Below are positions 9,361-18,476 of a stretch of 40,069 nucleotides of DNA, piece by piece; position 1 is the first letter of the stretch; every line of letters begins with the position of its first letter. The stretch comes from Desulfobulbus sp. Tol-SR (lineage in GTDB: Bacteria > Desulfobacterota > Desulfobulbia > Desulfobulbales > Desulfocapsaceae): assembly GCA_000769715.1 (NCBI GenBank), contig JROS01000142.1:1-40069 (forward strand), read 5' to 3'. Made by a program: the position numbers and the translations under genes. Under the pieces are notes generated by a model. It did not search any database, was not told where the DNA came from, and was given only the letters and a program-made list of their open reading frames with translations.

Positions 9361-10488
9361 ATGCAGAAAAAAATGAAGGATATGATCCGTATCGATAGAA
9401 GATTGCTGGCAAATTTTGATTTTGTCCTGCTGATCCTGCTTCTGATTGTCTGCGCCGCGGCACTGAGCAATCTCTACAGCGCCTCCTACCCCCCCAAATC
9501 GCTGGCGACAACTCCGTATATCAAGCAGGGCATTTTTCTTCTTATCAGCTTTGCCATATTTCTGATGATTATCTGCATTGATTATCAGGAATTGCTGTTC
9601 TGGAATTATCCCATGTATGTTCTGATCCTCCTCCTCCTCGTCTTTGCATTTTTTGTCGGGTACGAAGCCAACGGCTCTCAGCGGTGGATCAACCTTGGCT
9701 TCTTCAAACTCCAGCCATCGGAACCGGCAAAAATGATTATGGTTATCACCCTGGCGAGTTATTACGCCAGAAAAGAGGTGGTTGACGGATATTCTCTCAA
9801 GCAGTTGATTGTCCCGATTGTCCTCACCGGAATCCCGTTTCTTCTCATCCTGCTTCAGCCCGATCTGGGCACGGCGATGATGCTGGCCATTATCGCCGTC
9901 TCGATGACGGTTTTCGTCCGTCTCAAATTATCGACCTACATGATTCTCGGTACAACAGCCATCACCTTTATCGTCTTTGCCTGGGAAAAGGTTCTCAAAC
10001 CCTATCAGAAGCTGAGGATACAGACGTTTCTTCATCCGGAGGACGATCCGATGGGGAACGGCTACCAGATCCTGCAGTCCAAGATCGCAGTGGGGAGCGG
10101 CGGCAAGTTCGGCAAGGGATATCTTGAAGGGACGCAGGGGCATCTTCACTTCCTCCCGGAACGACATACAGACTTTGCCTTTGCGGTGTGGGGGGAAGAG
10201 TGGGGCTTCGTCGGCAGCCTGATCTTTCTTGGGGTCTACTTTTTCCTGCTGATATGGGGATTGTACATCGCGATGAACGCGAGGGATCGTTTCGGGGTGC
10301 TGCTGGCCTTTGGCGTGGTCATATTGATATTCTGGCAGGCGGTCATCAACATTTTGATGATCCTGGGCTTTCTGCCGGTCGTCGGGATCCCGCTGCCGCT
10401 TGTTTCCTATGGTGGTTCGTCCCTGCTGACGACGATGATCGGCTTCGCGATCCTGATGAACATCCGTATGCGGCGATTCCAGATCTGA
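9361..10488 (+). CDS. rodA: Rod-shape peptidoglycan glycosyltransferase RodA
   Basis: 375 residues with about ten membrane spans (SEDS family). RodA polymerises lipid II into glycan strands and works with PBP2. Family hallmarks are GSQRWINLGFFKLQPSEPAK, the large extracellular loop with FLPERHTDFAFAVWGEEWGF and the C-terminal GIPLPLVSYGGSS. The ATG at 9361 was chosen because GGGGA lies about 9 bases upstream; a TTG at 9343 is possible. Last gene of the shape operon. The convergent hemH gene ends only 38 bases downstream. Confidence 0.96.
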   Translation: MQKKMKDMIRIDRRLLANFDFVLLILLLIVCAAALSNLYSASYPPKSLATTPYIKQGIFLLISFAIFLMIICIDYQELLFWNYPMYVLILLLLVFAFFVGYEANGSQRWINLGFFKLQPSEPAKMIMVITLASYYARKEVVDGYSLKQLIVPIVLTGIPFLLILLQPDLGTAMMLAIIAVSMTVFVRLKLSTYMILGTTAITFIVFAWEKVLKPYQKLRIQTFLHPEDDPMGNGYQILQSKIAVGSGGKFGKGYLEGTQGHLHFLPERHTDFAFAVWGEEWGFVGSLIFLGVYFFLLIWGLYIAMNARDRFGVLLAFGVVILIFWQAVINILMILGFLPVVGIPLPLVSYGGSSLLTTMIGFAILMNIRMRRFQI

Positions 10489-10526
10489 CGAAGAATTGGT
10501 GTCGATCTTCCGGTTCGGTCAGTCGC

Positions 10527-11483
10527 TTATTGCCGGCTTCTCTGCAAGACGAGATCTTTCAGGCAGGCGATGAGAGACGGGTGGGAGTTCAGCGCGGGGC
10601 TCGACCGCAGCCGTATACCGAGTTTTTCCGCCTGGCTTTTATACAGGATATCGATTTCGTAGAGGGTTTCGATATGGTCGGAAACGAAGCTTATCGGAAC
10701 CATGAGGATGTTCTTCACTCCTTCCCGGGCCAGTGTCTCGATCATCTCCGGAGTTGATGGCGACAGCCATTCGACCGGGCCGCTTCGACTCTGGTAGCAG
10801 AGGCGGCCCGTCCGTCCGGTCCGTTTCTCGATGATCCGCAGCGTCCTGAGAATGTGATCGACATAGGGGTCTCCTTCCCGGATGAAGGAAACCGGGAGGC
10901 TGTGGGCGCTGTAGACGATCTGAACGTCCTGGCTGTCGAAGCGGTTCAGCCCCTGATTGATGGCGTCGATCAGGGCGTCGATATACAGCGGATGATCAGG
11001 CCAGGACTCGATGGTATCGCATGGCATGCCCGGACACAGGCGGTCCATCTCCGTCTTCAAATCCATAACCGAGGATCCGGTGGTCGCTCGGGAGTAATGG
11101 GGGTACAGGGTCAGGGCGATGATTCTCTCGATATCCCGGCTCAGCAGTGACAGGATGGCTTCAGCGGCACGCGGTTGCCAGTAGCGCATCGCTATCGCTA
11201 CAGTATAGGCGCCTTCGTCCCGCAGGCTGTCCTGCAGACACTGGGCCTGGTGCATGGTAAGCCGTTTCAGCGGCGACCCTCCACCGATACTGGCGTAGGC
11301 CTGACGGCTCTTGCCGGCCCTTTTTCGAGCGATATACCATGCGAGCGGCTTCTGTAGCCAGGGCGGCCCCAACCGGATGATCTCGCGATCGGAGAAGAGG
11401 TTGTACAGAAATGGTGCCACATCCGCCTGATTATCCGGCCCTCCCATATTGAGAAGGAGGACTCCGATCAGTTGTTTTTCCAT
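10527..11483 (-). CDS. hemH: Ferrochelatase
   Basis: 318 residues. The enzyme inserts Fe2+ into a porphyrin in the last or next-to-last step of heme synthesis. The N-terminal GVLLLNMGGPDNQADVAPFL and the Y-x-SIGGGSPL block are family signatures. The catalytic His is in VYSAHSLPVSFI, and the conserved Glu region appears as a GPVEWLSPSTPEMIE segment. The length fits a bacterial single-domain enzyme. The start at 11483 (MEKQLIG) aligns with the family N-terminus; an ATG 14 codons upstream is less likely. It stands alone and faces rodA. Heme is needed for membrane cytochromes in this type of cell. Confidence 0.95.
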   Translation of the reverse strand: MEKQLIGVLLLNMGGPDNQADVAPFLYNLFSDREIIRLGPPWLQKPLAWYIARKRAGKSRQAYASIGGGSPLKRLTMHQAQCLQDSLRDEGAYTVAIAMRYWQPRAAEAILSLLSRDIERIIALTLYPHYSRATTGSSVMDLKTEMDRLCPGMPCDTIESWPDHPLYIDALIDAINQGLNRFDSQDVQIVYSAHSLPVSFIREGDPYVDHILRTLRIIEKRTGRTGRLCYQSRSGPVEWLSPSTPEMIETLAREGVKNILMVPISFVSDHIETLYEIDILYKSQAEKLGIRLRSSPALNSHPSLIACLKDLVLQRSRQ

Positions 11484-11623
11484 TATCTCGCCATGTTCAC
11501 TGAATTTTCGAACCAATCTGCACAATTGTACTGGATGTATCTGGCAATAGCCATGTTCTCCAGATTTATTTTCAATATTTACCGGTATTGGACGATGGGT
11601 TGGGAGAAAGAGGTGCGGCTCAC

Positions 11624-11651
11624 TTGATTATCGGATGGGGGGGGATATAAT
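11624..11651 (+). promoter_or_regulatory. Promoter of the HPF-cold-shock fusion gene
   Basis: TTGATT (11624-11629), a 16-bp spacer and a perfect TATAAT (11646-11651). The remaining sequence back to the hemH start at 11483 shows nothing else. Confidence 0.65.
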
Positions 11652-11657
11652 GAAGGT

Positions 11658-11799
11658 AAAGGCGGATCATTGTGGGCATGCAAGTGCTCCACCTTCTCCT
11701 GCTCCACCAAAGCGGAGATGGTTCTGCCGGGAAGGTGCCTGCGGGCACGGATGTGACGGTGGTCTACGCCATCGTCGGAGCTTTTGACGGAGGAACTTT
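11658..11799 (+). promoter_or_regulatory. Long 5' leader of the HPF-cold-shock fusion gene
   Basis: About 140 nt lie between the predicted start of transcription and the ATG. A GTGCC-TGCG-GGCAC hairpin (11735-11748) is clear, with other GC-rich complementary pieces around it. GACGGAGG forms the ribosome site just before the ATG. I recognise no known riboswitch. Long structured leaders are known for cold-shock mRNAs, so RNA-based control is plausible but inferred. Confidence 0.4.
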
Positions 11800-12333
11800 A
11801 TGGAACTGAAGATCGAGGCCCGGAATGTGGAGTTGCGAAAAAGCTGGCAGGACAAGATTGAAGAAGAAAAGGAGAAGATTGTCCGGCTGTATGCGAATTA
11901 TGTCCTTCATCTTCGCGCCAGCATTGAGGCTACAACGCATCACAAGGAAGGAGGGTTTGAGATCAAATTGATCGCAACGGTGCCGAATGATACAGTCGTC
12001 GTGGTCCGGCGAGGGGAGGGGGTACGGCCCCTGCTGGTTGAGGCCTTCGATGTGCTGACCGGCAATCTGAAGGAGATCCTGCGGAAAAAGCGAAAGACCG
12101 TCAAACAGAGTGAGGCCGAACTCGAAGGAGAGAAGGTCGGCATCATCAGGAAGCTTTCACCCCATGAATCCTATGGCTTCATCATTGCAAACGATGAACG
12201 CGAGATATATTTCCATGAGAACGCCTTGAAAAATATTGCAATGGAGGCACTGTCCGAAGGAGACAGCGTCCTCTTCGGTGAGACCATCGGCGACAAAGGG
12301 CCTCAGGCGTCATGGGTGCGTCCGAGCCGATAA
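11800..12333 (+). CDS. Ribosome hibernation factor (HPF/RaiA-like) fused to a cold-shock domain
   Basis: 177 residues. The N-terminal half (about 1-100) has the RaiA/HPF pattern: a MELKIEARNVELRKSW first strand, a helix, and strands with FEIKLIATVPNDTVVVVRR and a basic LTGNLKEILRKKRK helix. Such proteins bind the 30S subunit and block translation in resting cells. The C-terminal half (about 112-175) is a cold-shock OB fold with RNP1-like SYGFI and RNP2-like IYFH motifs, a nucleic-acid binder. The usual HPF dimerisation tail is absent and the cold-shock domain takes its place. The ATG has a GGAGG site. The gene is monocistronic, with its own promoter and strong terminator. Fusions of this type exist in databases, but the combined role is not settled as far as I know. 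Confidence 0.85.
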   Translation: MELKIEARNVELRKSWQDKIEEEKEKIVRLYANYVLHLRASIEATTHHKEGGFEIKLIATVPNDTVVVVRRGEGVRPLLVEAFDVLTGNLKEILRKKRKTVKQSEAELEGEKVGIIRKLSPHESYGFIIANDEREIYFHENALKNIAMEALSEGDSVLFGETIGDKGPQASWVRPSR

Positions 12334-12369
12334 TGACATAAGTAGCATGTAAGAGTGATAATTATTCTG

Positions 12370-12405
12370 CGGCCGCAGGCATTCAGCCTGCGGTCGTTGT
12401 TTTTT
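12370..12405 (+). terminator. Rho-independent terminator after the HPF-cold-shock gene
   Basis: An 11-bp GC-rich stem (12370-12380 with 12386-12396, one G-U pair), a 5-nt loop ATTCA, and a T-rich tail including TTTTTT. Confidence 0.92.
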
Positions 12406-12573
12406 ATGCTTCTGCCTCTGCAGGATGATTCTGCACCACTCCTGATTTTTCCGTTCGTGAGATTTCTGCGCAACCACCAGGGGGATGAAATCCGGTGCGC
12501 GGGCAGGTGGGATGCAGTATAGATAGAGCGTTGCCGCGGACTGAAAACGTTTATTCAACCGGAGATCTTTACT

Positions 12574-15243
12574 GTGCAGGAAGAAATTTTTCTTATCGAT
12601 GGCAGCGCTTACATCTATCGTGCCTATCATGCCCTTAGCCCTCTTTCCACCAGCAGGGGCCTGGCAACCCATGCCATCTACGGTTTTATCAGTATTCTCC
12701 GTCGCCTGTTCAAAGAAAGGAATCCCCGCTATGTTGCGGTGGCCTTTGATAGCCGGGGACCGGTTTTCAGGCATGAGATCTACGGCGACTACAAGGCCAA
12801 TCGTCCGCCGATGCCGGCCGACCTTGCCGAGCAGATTCCCTATATCAGGAAATATGTGGCTGCCTCCAACATCCCGGTTCTCGAACAGGTCGGGGTCGAG
12901 GCGGATGATCTGATCGCATCGGCGGTGCGATGTCTGACCCGGGAGGGACATCGGGTGGTCATCGTTTCCGGTGACAAGGATCTGCTGCAGCTTGTCGATG
13001 AGCGGGTGACCATGTGGGACCCGATGAAGGACAAGGTGATGGATTCCGCCGAGGTGGAGAAAAAATACAATGTCGCCCCGGCACAGCTCCTCGACTGCTT
13101 CGCCCTGATCGGCGACAGTGCCGACAATATACCCGGCGTCCCCGGCATCGGCCCGAAGACTGCCGAAAAATTGATCAATCAATTTGGTACGCTGGAAAAG
13201 ATCTACGACGGGATCGGTTCGCTGAACCAACCGAAGCTGGTCGATAAGCTGGTACATGGGCGGGAGTCGGCATTTCTCGCCCGCAACCTCATCCGCCTCA
13301 AATCCGATGTCGCCGTGCCTGAACAGCTCACCGCCTATACCTTCGCTGATCCCGACGCGGAACAGATCCGGGATCTGTATTCGGAACTGGAATTCACCAG
13401 CCTGCTGAAGGAGATCCAGTCATTCTCGGCGGTGCCGCGTCAAGGATTCATCTGCGTCCGCGACGGCAACGACCTGAAGCAGCTGGTTGAGGCCTTGAGG
13501 TCCGCAACCATCCTCTGTGTCGACAGCGAAACCACCTCCCTCGATGCCCGAACCGCCAGACTGGTGGGGATCTCCCTGTGCGTCGATCTCGATCGGAGCT
13601 GGTACATCCCGGTCGGACATCGGGATGCCGATGGCAGGCTGTGCAGTGGCCAGCTGGAACTGGCGACGGTCGTCCAGGCCTTGCGACCGTTTCTCGAGTC
13701 TCCCACGCTGCCCAAACTCGGGCACAACCTGAAATACGATTATACCGTCCTGCTCCAGAATGGCGGCCTGGCCTTGAATGGCCCTCTGTACGACTCCCTT
13801 ATCGCCGCCTATCTGATCGAGGAAACCGGACGGTCGTTCAAACTCGACGATCTTATGCGTGAACGGGGAATCCGGATGACCTCGTTCGAGAGGGTGACCG
13901 GTGGCGATAAGCGGCCGGATTGCTTTGCCTATGTCGACATCCAGGCCGCCTGTGACTACAGCTGTGAGGATGTCTATGCCGCCCTGCTGCTGTGGCGCCA
14001 GTATGAACCGCTCCTGCAGGAGATGGGAATGGGGCGACTTTTCTACGAAGTCGAGATGCCCCTGGTGCCGATCCTTGCAAAGATGGAAATAATCGGCATC
14101 ACAATCAATCCCGATGTTCTGGCGAGACTCTCGGCCGAATTCTCGGCCAAGCTGGTGGTCCTCGAGCAGGAGATCTATGCCATGGCCGGCCGGGAATTCA
14201 ACATCAACTCGCCGCGGCAGCTGGGCCAGATCCTCTTTGACGAGCTGCACCTCCCGTATGGACGGAAGACCAAGACCGGTTACTCGACCGATGTCAAGGT
14301 CCTCGAAAAACTGGCGTTCCGCCACGATCTCCCGGCCCGTATCCTCGATTACCGCACCTTGGCCAAACTCCAGTCGACGTATGTCGAACGATTGGCACTG
14401 CTGCAGGACCCGGAGACCGGGCGGGTTCATACCTCCTTCAATCAGGCGGTCACCGCCACCGGGCGGCTGTCGAGCAGCAATCCCAACCTGCAGAACATTC
14501 CGATCCGGTCCGAGGAGGGCAACCGTATCCGCCAGGCCTTTGTGCCGGCGCAAGGCATGGTGTTTCTTTCGGCCGACTATTCGCAGATCGATCTCCGGGT
14601 TCTGGCCCATTATTCGCAGGACAAGGCGCTGATCGGGGCCTTCCGGGCCGGTGAGGACATTCACGCCCGCACCGCCGCCGAGATTTTCGGGGTGTCGCCG
14701 TTGCTGATAACGGCGGAAATGCGTCGGGTGGCGAAGAGCATCAATTTCGGTATCGTCTACGGCATGAGCAGTTTCGGTCTGTCGGAACAACTCAACATCG
14801 GTCGCAAGGAGGCCCAGACCTTTATCGATAGATATTTTCGTCTTTATGAGGGGGTCAGGCGATTCATGGGCGATGTGGTGGCCCAGGCCCGCAAGGACGG
14901 GTATGTCACCACCCTGTTGGGGCGGCGCCGCAACCTGCCGGATATTGGCAGCAGCAATCGGGTGAAGCGGGAATTTGCGGAAAGGACCGCTATCAACACC
15001 CCGATCCAGGGAACGGCGGCGGATATCATCAAACTGGCAATGGTGGCCGTCGACCAGGTCCTCAGCAAGAATGGACTCCCGGCGCGATTGCTGCTGCAGG
15101 TCCACGACGAGTTGGTGTTCGAACTGCCGCCGGCAGATCTGGATGCATGCACCGGACCGATCAAGGCGGCGATGGAAGAGGCACTGGAGATGGATGTGCC
15201 GCTGGTGGTGAACTGCGCGGTTGGACAGGATCTGGCCAAGTGA
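12574..15243 (+). CDS. polA: DNA polymerase I with 5' nuclease and proofreading domains
   Basis: 889 residues, normal for a full-length Pol I. The 5'-3' exonuclease (about 1-290) shows YKANRPPMP, VSGDKDLLQLV and the GIGPKTAEKLI helix-hairpin-helix. The 3'-5' exonuclease (about 300-490) keeps its metal ligands: DSETTSLD, LGHNLKYDYTVL and YSCED. Proofreading is therefore likely active, unlike in many Pol I proteins that have lost it. The polymerase domain has motif A SADYSQIDLRVLAHYS, motif B RRVAKSINFGIVYG and motif C VHDELVFE. It starts with GTG at 12574, with CCGGAG about 10 bases upstream. It serves in Okazaki fragment maturation and repair. Confidence 0.97.
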   Translation: MQEEIFLIDGSAYIYRAYHALSPLSTSRGLATHAIYGFISILRRLFKERNPRYVAVAFDSRGPVFRHEIYGDYKANRPPMPADLAEQIPYIRKYVAASNIPVLEQVGVEADDLIASAVRCLTREGHRVVIVSGDKDLLQLVDERVTMWDPMKDKVMDSAEVEKKYNVAPAQLLDCFALIGDSADNIPGVPGIGPKTAEKLINQFGTLEKIYDGIGSLNQPKLVDKLVHGRESAFLARNLIRLKSDVAVPEQLTAYTFADPDAEQIRDLYSELEFTSLLKEIQSFSAVPRQGFICVRDGNDLKQLVEALRSATILCVDSETTSLDARTARLVGISLCVDLDRSWYIPVGHRDADGRLCSGQLELATVVQALRPFLESPTLPKLGHNLKYDYTVLLQNGGLALNGPLYDSLIAAYLIEETGRSFKLDDLMRERGIRMTSFERVTGGDKRPDCFAYVDIQAACDYSCEDVYAALLLWRQYEPLLQEMGMGRLFYEVEMPLVPILAKMEIIGITINPDVLARLSAEFSAKLVVLEQEIYAMAGREFNINSPRQLGQILFDELHLPYGRKTKTGYSTDVKVLEKLAFRHDLPARILDYRTLAKLQSTYVERLALLQDPETGRVHTSFNQAVTATGRLSSSNPNLQNIPIRSEEGNRIRQAFVPAQGMVFLSADYSQIDLRVLAHYSQDKALIGAFRAGEDIHARTAAEIFGVSPLLITAEMRRVAKSINFGIVYGMSSFGLSEQLNIGRKEAQTFIDRYFRLYEGVRRFMGDVVAQARKDGYVTTLLGRRRNLPDIGSSNRVKREFAERTAINTPIQGTAADIIKLAMVAVDQVLSKNGLPARLLLQVHDELVFELPPADLDACTGPIKAAMEEALEMDVPLVVNCAVGQDLAK

Positions 15244-15296
15244 CGCTGACTGGGGTGAGCCTGGTTGGTGGTGAAATTAACAAAAAAAAAATCAGG

Positions 15297-16007
15297 ATGC
15301 AAAGTGGTGGTATGGCAGTGGTGAAGAACAGCGGTCGAGCCCGGAAATTGACGGAGGAGATCGAGATTTACGTGCGGTATGCGGTAGCGGAGGAGAGCTA
15401 CGGAGAGGCGATGAAGGTGGTTGCCAGGTACAACGATGATGTCCCGGCGCTCCTTCTCCTGCGTGAGTTCTACCGTTCATTGCCCGAGGTGCGTGAGGAA
15501 CCGGTGGAGAAGATGGTCGAGGTGGCCTCCCGTCAGGGCGTGAAGCTGTTGGCCGTCATCACCCACGGGTTTGAGTATCTCTATGCGATGGATGGCGATC
15601 GGGTGGTATATATCAGCGAAAACGGGCCGGACCTTGACGAGGAGTATCTGGCCTTTTTCGGTTACCCGGCGCAGGAGGATTTTCACAAGGCCTGCAATTC
15701 CTTGAGAGAGCTGATGGAGTACAGCTCGGCCGCACCGTCGGCGAAGGAGAAATGTCCGATCTGTTTCACCCTGGAAGGGGAGTACCACCAGTTCGGCTGT
15801 CCGGTGGAGGTCTGCCCCTGGTGTATGGGGCAGCTCAATCGCTGCAACTGTCGTTTTGACCAGTTGGGGGTGGAACAGATCCTGGACGACGAGCAACTGG
15901 CGAGATTCCAGCGCCTGCTGATCGCCAAGGGGCGCATCCGTTACAGCCGGGACCAGGCTCCAGCCTACCCGGGCATGAGCGAAGGGCTTGACCGAGGGAT
16001 ATCCTGA
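15297..16007 (+). CDS. Unknown cysteine-rich protein downstream of polA
   Basis: 236 residues that I cannot assign. The first two thirds look alpha/beta, with acidic patches and VKLLAVITHGFEYLYAMDGDRVVYI. From residue 153 there is a compact set of Cys: CPIC, then Cys168, CPWC at 173-176 and CNC at 183-185. This looks like a zinc-ribbon or other metal-binding knuckle. No signal peptide or membrane span is seen, so it is likely cytoplasmic. The start is uncertain: ATG at 15297 or 15312 (neither with a good ribosome site). It lies about 50 bases after polA on the same strand and may be co-transcribed, but the context does not give a function. Confidence 0.75.
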   Translation: MQSGGMAVVKNSGRARKLTEEIEIYVRYAVAEESYGEAMKVVARYNDDVPALLLLREFYRSLPEVREEPVEKMVEVASRQGVKLLAVITHGFEYLYAMDGDRVVYISENGPDLDEEYLAFFGYPAQEDFHKACNSLRELMEYSSAAPSAKEKCPICFTLEGEYHQFGCPVEVCPWCMGQLNRCNCRFDQLGVEQILDDEQLARFQRLLIAKGRIRYSRDQAPAYPGMSEGLDRGIS

Positions 16008-16042
16008 TTCCCCAGACAACCGTTAAGCCGAACAAGAAGGAA

Positions 16043-16075
16043 GGGGGAAGAGGCGATCGGTTCTCCTTTTCCCCC
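16043..16075. terminator. Hairpin between convergent genes, possible two-way terminator
   Basis: An 11-bp stem (16043-16053 with 16065-16075, one G-U pair) with an 11-nt loop. It lies between the plus-strand Cys-rich gene and the minus-strand hflC. T-runs are short on both sides. Confidence 0.5.
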
Positions 16076-16085
16076 GGTGCAGCGA

Positions 16086-17024
16086 TTACTGCCGTTGTCC
16101 GGTGATACTCTTCAGGTACTGATACAGATCGGTGTCCGAAGAGAGGACGAGAGAGGTGTTTTTGCCGACAATATCCCGATAGCTTTCCAGTGTTTTCTGG
16201 AAGGCATAGAATTCGGGGTCCTGGGTATAGGCCTGGCCGTAGATCCTGGTCGCTTCGGCATCAGCCTTGCCGCGGATGGTGGTTGCCTCCCGGTTGGCCT
16301 CCGATATGATCTGCTTCAATTCCTTGTCTACCCGGCCGAGAATTTCGGCTTTCTGGCCTTCCCCCATCGAGCGTTTTTCCGCGGCGATACGTTTCCGCTC
16401 CGAGATCATACGGTTGAAGACCGTGAGCTGAACCGAGTCGATATAGTTGACCCGCTTGATCATGACATCGATCAGGGTAATGCCGTACTGTGGTGTGAGC
16501 TTTGCGGCCTGGTCGCGGACGGTGATGGCAATCTTGTCGCGTCCCTGCTTCGGCTTGGTGCCGATAACGTCCGTGGTCGGCGACATCGATTCCGGAGACC
16601 AGTCGGAACTACGGATAATCTCGATGAGGTCGTTCTTGTTCACCATGTCGCGCACCGTGCCGCCGATGATATCATCGAGCAGGGACTGGGCCTTGGTTTC
16701 CGTCTTCACCGCCTGCATGAACTTCAAGGCATCGGTGATCCGCCAGCGGGCGGTGACGTCGAGGAAGACGTAGGTTTTATCGTTGGTCGGGATCTGGTTG
16801 GGTTCACCATCCCAGATCAGTATTTTCTTCTCAAAGAAATTGGCGATCTGGATGAAAGGGATCTTGAAGTGGAGTCCGGCCTTGGTCACCGGCTTGCCCA
16901 CCGGGGCGCCGAACTGGGTGACCACGACCTGCTTTCCTTCTTCGAGGACGTACACGCCGTCGTAGACGAGGATGATCGCGAACAGAACGATACCGGCAAG
17001 GGCTAAACGTAGTATATGTTTCAT
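16086..17024 (-). CDS. hflC: Membrane protease regulator HflC
   Basis: 312 residues. HflC and HflK form a large SPFH-domain cage around the FtsH protease in the inner membrane and limit its activity. One N-terminal span (about 5-24) is followed by the SPFH/band-7 domain, with FGAPVGKPVTKAGLHFKIPF and the RWRITDALKF segment. A helical region comes next, with MISERKRIAAEKRSMGEGQK and the Ala/Glu-rich ANREATTIRGKADAEATRIY coiled coil. It has an AAGGAA ribosome site and starts 12 bases after hflK, as in the common hflKC operon. Confidence 0.95.
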   Translation of the reverse strand: MKHILRLALAGIVLFAIILVYDGVYVLEEGKQVVVTQFGAPVGKPVTKAGLHFKIPFIQIANFFEKKILIWDGEPNQIPTNDKTYVFLDVTARWRITDALKFMQAVKTETKAQSLLDDIIGGTVRDMVNKNDLIEIIRSSDWSPESMSPTTDVIGTKPKQGRDKIAITVRDQAAKLTPQYGITLIDVMIKRVNYIDSVQLTVFNRMISERKRIAAEKRSMGEGQKAEILGRVDKELKQIISEANREATTIRGKADAEATRIYGQAYTQDPEFYAFQKTLESYRDIVGKNTSLVLSSDTDLYQYLKSITGQRQ

Positions 17025-17036
17025 TCTGGGTTCCTT

Positions 17037-18164
17037 CTAATTGAGCGGCTTTTTCGCTTCCGGGGCGGCTGACCCTTTCGCGCCGGAGAGATTCAGGAGG
17101 GGGAGTGGCGATTGCTGATCCTTGTCGATGATATAGACGGAGTCGACATTGGGCAGGATCTCCTGCATGGCCTCGAGATATAACCGCTGCCTGGTGACAT
17201 CGGGGGCGTTCTTGTATTCCTTGAGGATATCGGTGAATCTCTCGGTCTCGCCTTTGGCGTTGTTGACCCTGGCTGCGGCGTAGCCGTGTGCTTCCTGGAT
17301 GATCTTCTTGGCGTCGCCGCTGGCCTTCGGGATGACCCGATTGTAAGTCTCCTGCGCCTCGTTGACCAGCCGTTTCATGTCCTGGTCGGCCTCGTTAACC
17401 TCATTGAACGCCGGTTTAACCGGGTCGGGAGGGTTGATGTCCTGGAACTGGACGGTTACTACGCCGACCCCGGCTTCCAGCTTGTCGAGCAGGGCCTGCA
17501 GTTCCTTCTTCACCTCCGCCGCGAGCAGTTCACGATAGCTGAGGACATAGTCGAAGTCCATATTGCCGACGATTCGCCGGGTCACGCTTTCCGAGGCGTC
17601 GCGGATCGCCTGCTGCACATTTCGAACCTGGAAGAGGAAGGTATAAGGATCGCTGACCTTGTACTGGACAATCCAGGCGACGTTGATGACATTTTTGTCG
17701 GCGGTGAGCATGAGCGATTCCACCTCATACCCGGTCCTTTCGAACGATGTCTGGCCTCCCGTCCGGGTGCGGAACCCGAATTCCTCCTTCCGGATGCTTT
17801 CCGTATCGACCTTGTACAGGGTATCGACATAGGGGACCTTGAAATGCAGGCCTGGGGCAGCGCTTCGCAGGTACTGGCCCAGTCGCAACACAACCCCGAT
17901 CTCTCCCGGGGCGATTTTGAAGACCGAGAGATAGATGCCCTGCAGCACAATCAGCACCAGAATCACGGTGAAGATTTTACCTATGTTGGCGAACGGGTTG
18001 ATGGGACCACTGGCGGGAGAGTTGCCGTTGCCGCCTTCCGGCGCCGGCTTTTTCGAGTCGGAGAAGAATTGCTGCAGTTTTTTGATGAGTTGTGCGACCA
18101 GTTCCTCGGGGGTCTGTGGTCTGTTTCTTCTCCCCCAGGGTGGTTGTTGATCTTGATTGGACAT
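17037..18164 (-). CDS. hflK: Membrane protease regulator HflK
   Basis: 375 residues. The N-terminal cytoplasmic tail is polar and Pro/Gln/Gly-rich, starting MSNQDQQPPWGRRNR. One span (about 60-82, FTVILVLIVLQGIYLSVF) precedes the SPFH domain, with VVLRLGQYLRSAAPGLHFKVPY. The C-terminal helical region holds FQDINPPDPVKPAFNEVN, a family hallmark, and Ala/Lys/Glu-rich helices. It is the first gene of the hflKC pair and partner of FtsH. The ATG at 18164 has GGGAGAA about 8 bases upstream. Confidence 0.96.
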   Translation of the reverse strand: MSNQDQQPPWGRRNRPQTPEELVAQLIKKLQQFFSDSKKPAPEGGNGNSPASGPINPFANIGKIFTVILVLIVLQGIYLSVFKIAPGEIGVVLRLGQYLRSAAPGLHFKVPYVDTLYKVDTESIRKEEFGFRTRTGGQTSFERTGYEVESLMLTADKNVINVAWIVQYKVSDPYTFLFQVRNVQQAIRDASESVTRRIVGNMDFDYVLSYRELLAAEVKKELQALLDKLEAGVGVVTVQFQDINPPDPVKPAFNEVNEADQDMKRLVNEAQETYNRVIPKASGDAKKIIQEAHGYAAARVNNAKGETERFTDILKEYKNAPDVTRQRLYLEAMQEILPNVDSVYIIDKDQQSPLPLLNLSGAKGSAAPEAKKPLN

Positions 18165-18476
18165 AAATGGTTTCTCCCGATCTGAATTCGCGGCCGATGG
18201 TAAACTGGGACCGGCAAGGACCTCGTCATCGACGGCACCTTTGCTCCGGTTATTGTTCTTTGTTGGAATTGCTGGGGATCTTTAAAAGCGTTTAGAACAT
18301 AAGTATTCCTCATCCGGATTGCAAATCAAATCGACATCAATAGCTTATGCTTGCATCGTCGAAAGAATTGGGATCGCAATGGCAATTGCCGGAAAACGGC
18401 TGTAGAATCGGAGGATTCGAAACGATGGTGGACCGGCCTGCACCCAACCCTGTCAAAGACCGAAGGATTGTCGATT
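18165..18476. other. Intergenic stretch between divergent hflK and the CNNM-type gene
   Basis: It must hold promoters in both directions, but I see no convincing -35/-10 pair. No RNA gene, repeat or terminator is visible. Confidence 0.5.

Noticed and set aside
12310..13257. Minus-strand frame of 315 codons
   Set aside because: Covers the terminator and the 5' part of polA; no family features.
13420..15105. Long minus-strand open frame (561 codons)
   Set aside because: Lies fully inside polA, which has all polymerase and nuclease motifs; an antisense shadow in GC-rich codons.
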